A stretch of DNA of 33,213 nt from a virus: IMG/VR virus record IMGVR_UViG_3300032246_002140, positions 1 to 33,213 of that record. One strand, written 5' to 3'. How positions within the stretch are numbered: position 1 is the stretch's first letter; every line of letters begins with the position of its first letter. Below, in pieces: positions 17,118-22,964 of this stretch. The notes below the pieces were generated by a model. The model made no database searches. It worked only from the letters and a program-made list of their open reading frames with translations, and was not told the origin of the DNA. A program made the position numbers and the translations under genes.

Positions 17118-17282
17118 ATGTTCGGTGACGCGCCCTATGCCAGTTCACCTTATGGTGAACAATCTGTTGTGGTTTCATCAAAGCAGGGTGCGGTTCGTAT
17201 TTTTGATCAGGAACTTTATTCCATTACTTTGGAAGACTCGCGGATCTACTTGGCAAAAGTAAAGGATGCGGTGGCATTATGA
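17118..17282 (+). CDS. Small hypothetical protein (54 aa)
   Basis: The frame starts two bases after the preceding stop and reads MFGDAPYASSPYGE, then SVVVSSKQGAVRIFDQELYS and so on, ending with a stop that overlaps the next ATG by 4 bases (ATGA). Tight packing on both sides and a Gly/Pro/Tyr-rich virion-like N-terminus support a real gene. No function is visible. Confidence 0.65.
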   Translation: MFGDAPYASSPYGEQSVVVSSKQGAVRIFDQELYSITLEDSRIYLAKVKDAVAL

Positions 17283-17551
17283 CTTATGACATTGGCGACC
17301 TAATCCTGTTGAGTTGTTCTTTTACCGATATTGCCGGTATTCCAACTGATCCAACTGCAGTTCAATGCACGATCAAATTGCCTAATGGATCTACTCAATT
17401 TCTTGTCTTGCAAAAAGCCGATAGTGGTTCCTACTTTACAGAATTCGCACCCACTATTAGCGGCCTGTATTATTATCGGTTTGCCGGTATTGGTGCGGTA
17501 ACCGCAGCAGAAGAAGGTACTTTCTTTGTTCGTAAAAAGGAGACTGCATAG
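17279..17551 (+). CDS. Small beta-rich protein, Ig-like, unknown
   Basis: This 90-residue protein has alternating strands (DLILLSCSFTDIAGIPTDPT, TIKLPNGS, YFTEFAPTISGLYYYRFAG) like a small immunoglobulin-type or 'nucleotide-free' virion decoration domain. It overlaps the upstream gene by 4 bases and ends directly before the holin-like gene. A role as a virion accessory protein is inferred. Confidence 0.65.
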   Translation: MTYDIGDLILLSCSFTDIAGIPTDPTAVQCTIKLPNGSTQFLVLQKADSGSYFTEFAPTISGLYYYRFAGIGAVTAAEEGTFFVRKKETA

Positions 17552-17827
17552 ATGGAAGAATTTGTCACAGCGATTGAGCGAATTGGGTTTCCTATCGCAA
17601 TGATTATTTTTGGCGCATGGTATTTTCTTTTACCTTTGCGTGATGCTGCATTGCGATTTGTTGGAACTCTTGAAAAACTCTTGGTCCAAGCAGGACAGGA
17701 CATAAGCACATTGAAGGGAGCAACAGCGAACATCATTCAAAAGTTTGATGTCACTACGGAAACTGTCACCGATACAAACAAAAAAGTCACAGAGTTTATT
17801 GCACCAAAGAAAGAAGGTAAAGAATGA
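17552..17827 (+). CDS. Holin-like small membrane protein
   Basis: A 91-residue protein with one clear membrane segment (about 11-28, IGFPIAMIIFGAWYFLLP) followed by a charged helical tail with coiled-coil character (VTTETVTDTNKKVTEF). Size, topology and location just before the probable lysis enzyme fit a phage holin or a holin-associated protein of the XhlA type. The assignment rests on topology and place, not on a family motif. Confidence 0.55.
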   Translation: MEEFVTAIERIGFPIAMIIFGAWYFLLPLRDAALRFVGTLEKLLVQAGQDISTLKGATANIIQKFDVTTETVTDTNKKVTEFIAPKKEGKE

Positions 17828-18357
17828 TTCATGCAGCACTTGTCTTCGCGGTATTGGCCGCGCCGCCTGTCATCCGGGTGGAGCCAAATCAAACCACAAT
17901 CAAGCAGAATTCAATCACTATAACCATTCAGCAGGATGGTTCTATTCTGGTAAAGGGCCCTACGATTGATCTGGTTTTGCCGGGCACCAATTCACCTTTA
18001 CCTTTGCCACCAGATCCCAAGCCTGTTCCCGATGAAGACATCCTTAAAAGCGCGGTACAATCGATTTACGGAGGGCTTCAGGAATCAACAAAAGCAGCCG
18101 ATGCACTTGCTCTTGCCCGGTCGTATCGTGCGATCAATTGGCATCAAATCACGACGGTAGGTGATTTGGCAAACTCTCTTCGTGGAGTCGTTCCTGCAAC
18201 ACGATTCGCACCTGTCAGGGAAAGAACCGGCAGGGAAATTCTCGCGCTCTTTGGTGATGATCCCGATCAACAAATCACTAATGACATGAAAGATAAGGGT
18301 CGTGTTTTATTCGCACGAATTGCAACCATTTTGGAGGATGTCGCCAATGGCCGATAG
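17824..18357 (+). CDS. Secreted or membrane-anchored protein with Pro-rich linker
   Basis: Overlapping the holin-like gene by ATGA, this 177-residue protein begins with a hydrophobic leader (MIHAALVFAVLAAPP) resembling a signal peptide with possible cleavage near residue 13. A beta segment follows (NSITITIQQDGSILVKG), then a Pro-rich stretch (PLPLPPDPKPVPDED, about 58-72), then a helical C-terminal domain (DILKSAVQSIYGGLQ ... GREILALFGDDPDQQ). It may act at the cell envelope in lysis, possibly in a spanin-like role, but no lipobox is visible. The function is unknown. Confidence 0.6.
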   Translation: MIHAALVFAVLAAPPVIRVEPNQTTIKQNSITITIQQDGSILVKGPTIDLVLPGTNSPLPLPPDPKPVPDEDILKSAVQSIYGGLQESTKAADALALARSYRAINWHQITTVGDLANSLRGVVPATRFAPVRERTGREILALFGDDPDQQITNDMKDKGRVLFARIATILEDVANGR

Positions 18358-19246
18358 TTATGTTCCGGGTTGGGTAGATGATCCTGCCGCAGTCGAGTCT
18401 ATCGCGGAGCTTCAACCGCTTCCCGAATTTGGGAACACGGAAGCCGGTCAGGATTCCGAGCCGATTCCATCCCAGGTTTTTTTGTGGGATATTGCAAAGA
18501 AGATTACCGGTAACATTTTGCCACCTTATGCCCAAGGATCCATTGGATCCTGTGTATCATTTGGAACCGCACGAGCCGTTCAATACTCGATGTTGGGTGA
18601 AATCCTTAACGGTGAGCCGGAAGACTTTCGCGAGATCGTGGAAGAAGCAATCTACGGATTGGCTCGTGTGGAGATTGGTGGTAACAGAATTCGTGGTGAT
18701 GGTGCTGTTGGTGCCTATGGTGCCCAAGCGGTCAAGGATTTTGGTATTCTTGACAGAGCGATTCATGGTCGCCACGATTTAAGGAAATACTCTGAAGCCA
18801 CCTGTCGTGATTGGGGTCGCAATGGATTACCCAACGACTTGGAACCAATCGCGAAAATGTTCCCGATAAAGAATATTACCAGAATACGGACTTGGGATGA
18901 AGCCAAGCGAGCACTTGCTAACCTGTATGGAATCGCGGTCTGCTCCAGTCAGGGATTCACGATGGAAAGAGATAAAAACGGATTTGCAAGACCTCGTGGT
19001 ACTTGGCAACACTGTATGTGTCTTGATGGTTATAGTGAGGATGGTAATGAATCAGGACACTTTAAAAACAGTTGGGGAGCACATTCACATTCTGGGCCCC
19101 AAGGGATTGGTGATCCCGGTCCTTGTGGATTTTGGACAGACTCTGAAGTCATCGATAGAATGTTACGATCAGGAGACTGTTGGGCCTTTTCCGGAGTTGA
19201 AGGATTCCAGAAAAAGCACCAGCGAATTGACTGGTCAAAAGTATGA
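18347..19246 (+). CDS. Papain-like (C1A) cysteine peptidase, candidate lysis enzyme
   Basis: The 299-residue protein from ATG 18347 (GGAGG 9 bases upstream) has the complete papain set: Q63 of the oxyanion hole and C69 in QGSIGSCVSFGTARA, H222 in WQHCMCLDGY, and N241 in FKNSWGAH. It has no signal peptide at its start, as expected for a holin-released enzyme. It directly follows the holin-like and signal-peptide genes and no lysozyme, amidase or other endolysin is visible in the window. I infer that it may degrade envelope protein during lysis. It could instead be a virion or maturation protease. Confidence 0.85.
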   Translation: MADSYVPGWVDDPAAVESIAELQPLPEFGNTEAGQDSEPIPSQVFLWDIAKKITGNILPPYAQGSIGSCVSFGTARAVQYSMLGEILNGEPEDFREIVEEAIYGLARVEIGGNRIRGDGAVGAYGAQAVKDFGILDRAIHGRHDLRKYSEATCRDWGRNGLPNDLEPIAKMFPIKNITRIRTWDEAKRALANLYGIAVCSSQGFTMERDKNGFARPRGTWQHCMCLDGYSEDGNESGHFKNSWGAHSHSGPQGIGDPGPCGFWTDSEVIDRMLRSGDCWAFSGVEGFQKKHQRIDWSKV

Positions 19247-19314
19247 TGAGAAAGCACAAGTTGAGAAGGCCGCCAATTAGGCGGCGGCAATTGAAACCCA
19301 AAAGGAGAAATGTC

Positions 19315-19623
19315 ATGATTGAAGCCGAGTATCCAAAAGATCTTCCTGTATCCTCGCTCAATACTTTATTGAGTCGTCTTCGTGGGTCGGCATCAAATGC
19401 CGAAGCAATCCATGCTGCATGGGTCGTACTTGGTTACGGTCTGCATTTGGGAATGCCTGTCAAAGTATTTGGCGACAATGAAGCCACATTGAAAGAAGAG
19501 GCTGCCATCATGGAACTACTTGAAAACGAGCCTAATGTGGCCGGTGGTCCTTTGGCATCTATTGCTTTGAGCGTGGTAATTAAGCTCGCGTTGAAGATTC
19601 TTTCGGAATCCATCCTGTCTTAG
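19315..19623 (+). CDS. Hypothetical protein with hydrophobic C-terminus
   Basis: ATG 19315 is chosen because of the strong AAAGGAG seven bases upstream. An in-frame ATG at 19243 would add a very basic 24-residue extension overlapping the peptidase stop. The 102-residue protein has two helices (LNTLLSRLRGS, AEAIHAAWVVLGYG) and a hydrophobic end (ASIALSVVIKLALKI, about 82-97) that could be a membrane segment. It closes the late gene block before a strong terminator. Possible lysis accessory; function unknown. Confidence 0.65.
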   Translation: MIEAEYPKDLPVSSLNTLLSRLRGSASNAEAIHAAWVVLGYGLHLGMPVKVFGDNEATLKEEAAIMELLENEPNVAGGPLASIALSVVIKLALKILSESILS

Positions 19624-19874
19624 CCAAGGAAATCGCGGCCCGTAGCCAAGCCGTTTAGCCAACCAATCGCTCCCGAATTTTAAAATCCGGGAGTTTTTTT
19701 TTGCAATCGTATCTCATTGCCACCAAAGGACTTACGACAAACCGGGGAAAATTCGCGGCCTGATTTTGCAGACTCCCGTTGCATTCCAATCGATCCCCTG
19801 CGATACTACTTAGACCAAGGCAGTCAGCCGCGGTACCCAACCAAAGGGGATTTGGTAAAAGAAGGATCAGAACC
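19624..19874. other. Intergenic region between late and early blocks
   Basis: It contains three copies of TAGCCAA (19621, 19643, 19656), the terminator at 19670-19702, and about 170 bases leading to the first small early gene. A promoter for the early block is expected here, but I cannot point to a clear -35/-10 pair. No tRNA-like fold was found. Confidence 0.6.
19670..19702 (+). terminator. Rho-independent terminator ending the late block
   Basis: CTCCCG and CGGGAG pair around an A/T-rich inner palindrome (ATTTTAAAAT), and a run of nine T residues follows. It lies about 50 bases after the last late gene. Confidence 0.9.
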
Positions 19875-20120
19875 ATGTCACGACAAACCAAGCAAAACAC
19901 AATCGACGAACTCTGCGACAAGCTGGTGTTCCAATACAACAGATTGACTGAAGCACGGGACGAACTGAACCACTTGGATTATTACCTAAGATCTTCCAAA
20001 TTCAATGAGGACACCACAGTCCAAGTATCCGATATCCTTTTGAGAATCCAAGACCTTAGGACAATCCTTTTTAGGCCGGTAGGACTTGGGTTTAGTCCGG
20101 CCGAACTTAAGACCAAGTAA
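19875..20120 (+). CDS. Small hypothetical protein, helical
   Basis: GAAGGA eight bases before ATG 19875 decides the start; a longer frame from a TTG at 19779 has no such site. The 81-residue product is charged and helical (DELCDKLVFQYNRLTEARDEL), suggesting a coiled coil. It is the first gene after the late-block terminator and its stop lies within the first copy of the ribozyme-bearing repeat. No family is recognised. Confidence 0.65.
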   Translation: MSRQTKQNTIDELCDKLVFQYNRLTEARDELNHLDYYLRSSKFNEDTTVQVSDILLRIQDLRTILFRPVGLGFSPAELKTK

Positions 20121-20215
20121 CCCTACTGATGAGTTCGCGGCGGCGAACGAAAAGGGCAGAAGCCCTTATAGGATGCACACTCTTTACACACAAGCAGGAG
20201 ATTTGATTATGACAG
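20119..20215 (+). repeat. 97-bp direct repeat, copy 1 (ribozyme + leader + start codon)
   Basis: It matches 20527-20623 at 95 of 97 positions. It spans the end of the upstream gene, a hammerhead ribozyme, a 40-base leader with an AGGAG site, and the ATGACAG start of the next gene. Both differences lie in the loop of ribozyme stem III. Confidence 0.95.
20122..20172 (+). ncRNA. Type I hammerhead self-cleaving ribozyme, copy 1
   Basis: All parts of the motif are present in order: helix I 5' strand CCTA (20122-20125); core CTGATGA (20126-20132); stem II GTTCGC-GGCG-GCGAAC (20133-20148); core GAAA (20149-20152); stem III AGGGC-AGAA-GCCCT closed by A15.1-T16.1; H17 = A at 20168; and helix I 3' strand TAGG (20169-20172). 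Both strands of helix I are perfectly complementary, as are stems II and III. Cleavage is predicted between 20168 and 20169, leaving a 40-base 5'-OH leader for the gene at 20209. Confidence 0.93.
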
Positions 20216-20526
20216 AAAATCAAACCATACCAGTAGCACATTCAAAATGTCTTTTCTGCGGAACAAAATGCAAGGTTACAAAAGACGGTGCCATATCAAA
20301 ACACGGCAGCAAACAACGGGGTGCGACCAATTCTGTTTTTTGTCCCGGTTCCAGTTTTCCTTGGAATGCAACAAATAAAGATCTCGCCAATAGTTTCCTA
20401 AGATTGGCAGATCGTCTTGAAGAAGTTGGTGCCAAATATGGGACCAAGGAAAGTGCTTGGTTCAACATCGGCCGGTTGTATCCAAATGACTTAAGAACAT
20501 TGGCGGAAAAATACTTGACCAAGTGA
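20209..20526 (+). CDS. Zinc-ribbon-like hypothetical protein between two ribozymes
   Basis: The 105-residue product from ATG 20209 has AGGAG eight bases upstream, within the repeat. An in-frame ATG at 20173, just after the cleavage site, would add 12 residues (MHTLYTQAGDLI). The N-terminal third has Cys at C14, C17, C21 and C45 (KCLFCGTKC ... VFCPGS) with a nearby H31, consistent with a small zinc-binding domain. The rest is helical (LANSFLRLADRLEEVGAKYG). Its message would be cut out as a 408-base RNA by the flanking ribozymes. The function is unknown. Confidence 0.7.
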   Translation: MTENQTIPVAHSKCLFCGTKCKVTKDGAISKHGSKQRGATNSVFCPGSSFPWNATNKDLANSFLRLADRLEEVGAKYGTKESAWFNIGRLYPNDLRTLAEKYLTK

Positions 20527-20623
20527 AACCCTACTGATGAGTTCGCGGCGGCGAACGAAAAGGGCGAAAGCCCTTATAGGATGCACACTCTTTACACACA
20601 AGCAGGAGATTTGATTATGACAG
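20527..20623 (+). repeat. 97-bp direct repeat, copy 2 (ribozyme + leader + start codon)
   Basis: Second copy of the repeat at 20119-20215, with the same position relative to the flanking genes. The upstream stop is TGA here rather than TAA, with two extra bases before the repeat proper. Confidence 0.95.
20530..20580 (+). ncRNA. Type I hammerhead self-cleaving ribozyme, copy 2
   Basis: Helix I is CCTA (20530-20533) with TAGG (20577-20580). The core is CTGATGA (20534-20540) and GAAA (20557-20560). Stem II is GTTCGC-GGCG-GCGAAC, and stem III is AGGGC-GAAA-GCCCT. Compared with copy 1 only the stem III loop differs (AGAA to GAAA), so all pairings and core bases are kept. Cleavage is predicted between 20576 and 20577. 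Confidence 0.93.
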
Positions 20624-20862
20624 TCAACGAATTGAAGATGGAACTAAAAGCCATCAATTCCAAATTGGATACAGTCAACGAATTGAAAAGCGAGTTGCAG
20701 TCTGCAAAAGAAAAAATGAATGCAGTAATGATTTGGACGGTATCAAGTGTCGTTCTGCATCTGTTTTTTCTTGCGGTGCTTTTCCAGATATTCAACTGTC
20801 CCGGTATCCGGATTATTACTACAGGCGGCGGTAACGGTTCCATCTTTACTGAAAGGCGATAG
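20617..20862 (+). CDS. Small membrane protein with coiled coil
   Basis: ATG 20617 follows AGGAG in the second repeat; an in-frame ATG at 20581 would add the same 12-residue leader peptide as in the previous gene. The 81 residues comprise a heptad-like helix (ELKMELKAINSKLDTVNELK) and one membrane segment (about 37-58, AVMIWTVSSVVLHLFFLAVL), then a Gly-rich tail. Possible host-takeover or superinfection protein. The function is not known. Confidence 0.65.
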   Translation: MTVNELKMELKAINSKLDTVNELKSELQSAKEKMNAVMIWTVSSVVLHLFFLAVLFQIFNCPGIRIITTGGGNGSIFTERR

Positions 20863-20869
20863 GTGTCAA

Positions 20870-21088
20870 ATGAATGAAATGAAATTTGGTCATCTTGAGA
20901 TTGGCGATGTCTTCTGTTTTCCATTGGAACACTATGACAATAAGGGTTTGTTTTACCGAGTCCGCCCAGTTTGTCCGATGGTGAAAACCTCAAAAACAAC
21001 TTGGGTCTATAAAGGTGAAGACGAACAACACACAGTTGAAACTGTCCGTGTCAAGGTTTTGAAACAATTACAGACTAGGGAGGTTTAA
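20870..21088 (+). CDS. Small hypothetical protein (72 aa)
   Basis: ATG 20870 is the first ATG after the previous stop and has AGGTG about 5 bases upstream. The product MNEMKFGHLEIGDVFCFP... resembles small phage proteins that begin with a 'GDxF' strand, followed by YRVRPVCPMV. It ends in KQLQTREV, the same last six residues as the following gene, because of a short repeat spanning gene end, ribosome site and next start. Confidence 0.6.
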   Translation: MNEMKFGHLEIGDVFCFPLEHYDNKGLFYRVRPVCPMVKTSKTTWVYKGEDEQHTVETVRVKVLKQLQTREV

Positions 21089-21094
21089 TTATGG
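21069..21094 (+). repeat. 26-bp junction repeat, copy 1
   Basis: It matches 21293-21318 at 23 of 26 positions. It covers the end of one gene (LQTREV stop), the GGAGG/GAGG ribosome site and the next ATG, so genes here have been exchanged or duplicated with their translation signals. Confidence 0.75.
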
Positions 21095-21312
21095 CCACGC
21101 CACTTGAGCTCAGAAAGGCACTCAGGAAATCCGGGCTGCCGTATAACATCATCAAAAGAGATGGATCATGGTATGTCTATGGCGGCGATTCCCATCAATG
21201 GAAAAGCACTTGCCTTTTCGCATCTACCTTGTCAGGGTTAAGTGCCAATCAATGGGTCAATGAAATTCGGGATTTGGCAAGCAAAGAAACACTACAGACC
21301 AGAGAGGTTTAA
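21091..21312 (+). CDS. Small HicA-like basic protein, unknown
   Basis: A 73-residue protein with GGGAGG before the ATG. The N-terminus LELRKALRKSGLPYNIIKRDGSWYVYGGD has the look of a small alpha-beta domain with a basic helix followed by strands. It somewhat resembles dsRNA-binding-like (HicA) folds, but the catalytic His is not convincing. It ends with LQTREV like its upstream neighbour. I leave the function open. Confidence 0.6.
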   Translation: MATPLELRKALRKSGLPYNIIKRDGSWYVYGGDSHQWKSTCLFASTLSGLSANQWVNEIRDLASKETLQTREV

Positions 21313-21318
21313 TCATGG
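21293..21318 (+). repeat. 26-bp junction repeat, copy 2
   Basis: Second copy, with the GAGG ribosome site feeding the gene at 21315. Confidence 0.75.
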
Positions 21319-21518
21319 CTAGTTACAAGATCATTCGTCACTATGAAAACGGTAAGGTTTCCAAAGTGATTCGCCGCGGTGTCACATTACACGATGCACA
21401 GTCGCATTGTCGTAATCCTGAAACTTCTTCAACCACGGCAAGATCTGAAGCGGCAGTTTGTCACACAAGAAAGTACGGTAGGTGGTTTGATGGATACACG
21501 GAGGACAAGAAAAATTGA
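21315..21518 (+). CDS. Small conserved phage protein (67 aa)
   Basis: The sequence MASYKIIRHYENGKVSKVI then RRGVTLHDAQSHCRNPETSS closely resembles a small protein seen in many phage early regions, with a strand-strand-helix layout and a conserved 'T-L-x-x-A-Q-x-H-C-x-x-P-E-T-S-S' stretch. It has no known biochemical function. GAGG lies ahead of the ATG in the junction repeat, and the stop overlaps a TTG start of the next gene. Confidence 0.7.
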   Translation: MASYKIIRHYENGKVSKVIRRGVTLHDAQSHCRNPETSSTTARSEAAVCHTRKYGRWFDGYTEDKKN

Positions 21519-21778
21519 AAGACTACACACACAATAAACGCGTTGGAAATTTTCCAGAGATTCCGGCAGGTACTATCCTGCCAGATGGTTCCAAGGTGGT
21601 TGTCTATTTGACTCCAACTGGCAAGAGAAAATCCTATCGCCTTATAAAAGAGTTTGATAAAGTCATCGCACTTGGTTGCCTGATTCCTTATTGTCGCCTT
21701 GGGATTCTTTATCCTCAGTCAGGTAAAGAGAACAGAGGCATAGTCGTTCATCGTGAGCGAGTTCAATTTGGTTCCTAA
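21515..21778 (+). CDS. Small hypothetical protein (87 aa), TTG start
   Basis: A TTG overlapping the preceding TGA by 4 bases, with GGAGG about 9 bases upstream, gives 87 residues. The first half is small and beta-like (GNFPEIPAGTILPDGSKVVVY). It is followed by LTPTGKRKSYRL, then LIPYCRLGILYPQSGKENRG. The protein is basic. No domain is recognised. Confidence 0.6.
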   Translation: MKDYTHNKRVGNFPEIPAGTILPDGSKVVVYLTPTGKRKSYRLIKEFDKVIALGCLIPYCRLGILYPQSGKENRGIVVHRERVQFGS

Positions 21779-21794
21779 TTTTCAGGAGATTATC

Positions 21795-22226
21795 ATGTTT
21801 CGATTTTCGGTCAGAAAAGAATCTGCAACAATTGAAATTGCAGAACTGCGGTCCCAACTTGAAGCCGCTACTGCAACAATTGCAGAACAGAATTATGCAA
21901 TAAAAGAATATCAAGACAAGTATCGCCCAATCTGTAATGAATTGTGTGAACTGACTTTGGCGCACAATGAATTGAAAGAACAGTTTGCCAATGCAAATAA
22001 AACAATTGAAGGTCTTGAAATTCAAGTTGGTCCACTCATTGAAGAACTTGAACAATCTGTTAAGGAATATGAACGACTTGCGAACTTTTCAGGGAGGCAG
22101 CAAGATCAGTTGAAAAGGATTTGCAGAATGATCCTTTCAAATTTGCATGATCTGCCAATGCCCGATTGGCACATGATCAAACTAACCAGCAAGCAGGTAC
22201 ATGAAATCGGAGGCATAGAACAGTAA
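21795..22226 (+). CDS. Coiled-coil protein, unknown
   Basis: The start at 21795 has AGGAG six bases upstream. The 143 residues are largely a long heptad-type helix (about 10-95, with TIEIAELRSQLEAATATIAE and EGLEIQVGPLIEELEQSVKE), then a short basic C-terminal region (QLKRICRMILSNLHDLP). It may be a structural or regulatory scaffold for early proteins. The function cannot be read from the sequence. Confidence 0.65.
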   Translation: MFRFSVRKESATIEIAELRSQLEAATATIAEQNYAIKEYQDKYRPICNELCELTLAHNELKEQFANANKTIEGLEIQVGPLIEELEQSVKEYERLANFSGRQQDQLKRICRMILSNLHDLPMPDWHMIKLTSKQVHEIGGIEQ

Positions 22227-22411
22227 TGTTACGACCAATCGATGTCGATATTCTTGGCGGTTGTGTGTCAATTGCAACCGCACTTCATGACACTATCGAA
22301 GATGAAACTTTGCCCAAGCATCTACGAAAGATCCAACTTGGGAATCTGTTGGATCTCTTGAAGATCATTCAGGACCAAATTAAAAACGGAGAACAAAATG
22401 CAAGACAATGA
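22226..22411 (+). CDS. Small hypothetical protein (61 aa)
   Basis: Coupled to the previous gene by a TAATG overlap and to csrA by a 14-base overlap. The product is helical (ILGGCVSIATALHDTIEDET, LRKIQLGNLLDLLKIIQDQI). No known motif. Its position directly before a CsrA homologue makes a functional pairing conceivable, but nothing in the sequence shows it. Confidence 0.6.
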   Translation: MLRPIDVDILGGCVSIATALHDTIEDETLPKHLRKIQLGNLLDLLKIIQDQIKNGEQNARQ

Positions 22412-22601
22412 TTACGGCGGATTGGTCCTTACACGAATGCAGGGTCAAGTCATTTTTATTGGCACAAACATTCGTGTTACGGTAGGGAAGATTGAAAAGG
22501 GAAAGGTGCAGCTACACATTACCGCGCCCAAATCCATGGGAATCTATCGGGAAGAAGTCATCTTCGCGAATGATTTCACAAGAAAGATGGTGGGTGAATG
22601 A
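22398..22601 (+). CDS. csrA: CsrA/RsmA-family RNA-binding regulator
   Basis: CsrA binds GGA-containing RNA, often over ribosome sites, and controls translation and mRNA stability. The 67-residue product aligns along its whole length with the family: GLVLTRMQGQVIFIGTNI corresponds to the conserved L-x-L-T-R ... I-G opening, then VTVGKIEKGKVQLHI and APKSMGIYREEV. R51 in YREE is the equivalent of the RNA-binding Arg (R44 in E. coli). GGAG lies 9 bases upstream. The N-terminus is about 6 residues longer than usual. It overlaps genes on both sides. Confidence 0.85.
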   Translation: MQDNDYGGLVLTRMQGQVIFIGTNIRVTVGKIEKGKVQLHITAPKSMGIYREEVIFANDFTRKMVGE

Positions 22602-22780
22602 AACCAGAAACCTATTCCGCCCGACTGCTCAGGTATTTGGATATTGCCATGCAAACAGTTGAAGACAAGATCGCCGACTGTAATGATGAACCAGTCAGGA
22701 AGCGGGTAGCGGAATCATTTTTGGCCGGTCTCAAAACGGCCAAACAAATTGCGCTTGATGTACAGGATACCAACAACTGA
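22598..22780 (+). CDS. Small helical protein (60 aa)
   Basis: An ATGA overlap with csrA (22598-22601) suggests coupled translation. The product is helical and charged (RLLRYLDIAMQTVEDKIADC, FLAGLKTAKQIALDV). No family is recognised. Confidence 0.6.
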   Translation: MKPETYSARLLRYLDIAMQTVEDKIADCNDEPVRKRVAESFLAGLKTAKQIALDVQDTNN

Positions 22781-22793
22781 AAGGATCTTTGGA

Positions 22794-22961
22794 ATGCAAG
22801 TAAATGCAAATGAAATCATTCGTGATTTGCAAATTGCGATTGAAGTAGCGAATGGATTGAAAGAAGATTTTCAATCTGCAAGTCCGTTTGCTGCTGGGTT
22901 ACAGGCGGCGTTGATAATTGTCGAACGAATTACCGAGTCACAAACAACTGAAAGGAAGTGA
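22794..22961 (+). CDS. Small helical protein (55 aa)
   Basis: AAAGGA about 8 bases before ATG 22794 decides the start. The product (NANEIIRDLQIAIEVANGLK, FAAGLQAALIIVERI) is a helical hairpin in character and shows partial resemblance to the preceding small protein (both carry a FxAGL motif followed by a helix), so they may be paralogues. The function is unknown. Confidence 0.6.
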   Translation: MQVNANEIIRDLQIAIEVANGLKEDFQSASPFAAGLQAALIIVERITESQTTERK

Positions 22962-22964
22962 CAC

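Noticed and set aside
19703-19874. Possible tRNA between the terminator and the early genes
   Set aside because: GCATTCCAATCGATCCC faintly recalls a T arm, but no acceptor stem, anticodon arm or GTTCNANNC loop can be formed around it.
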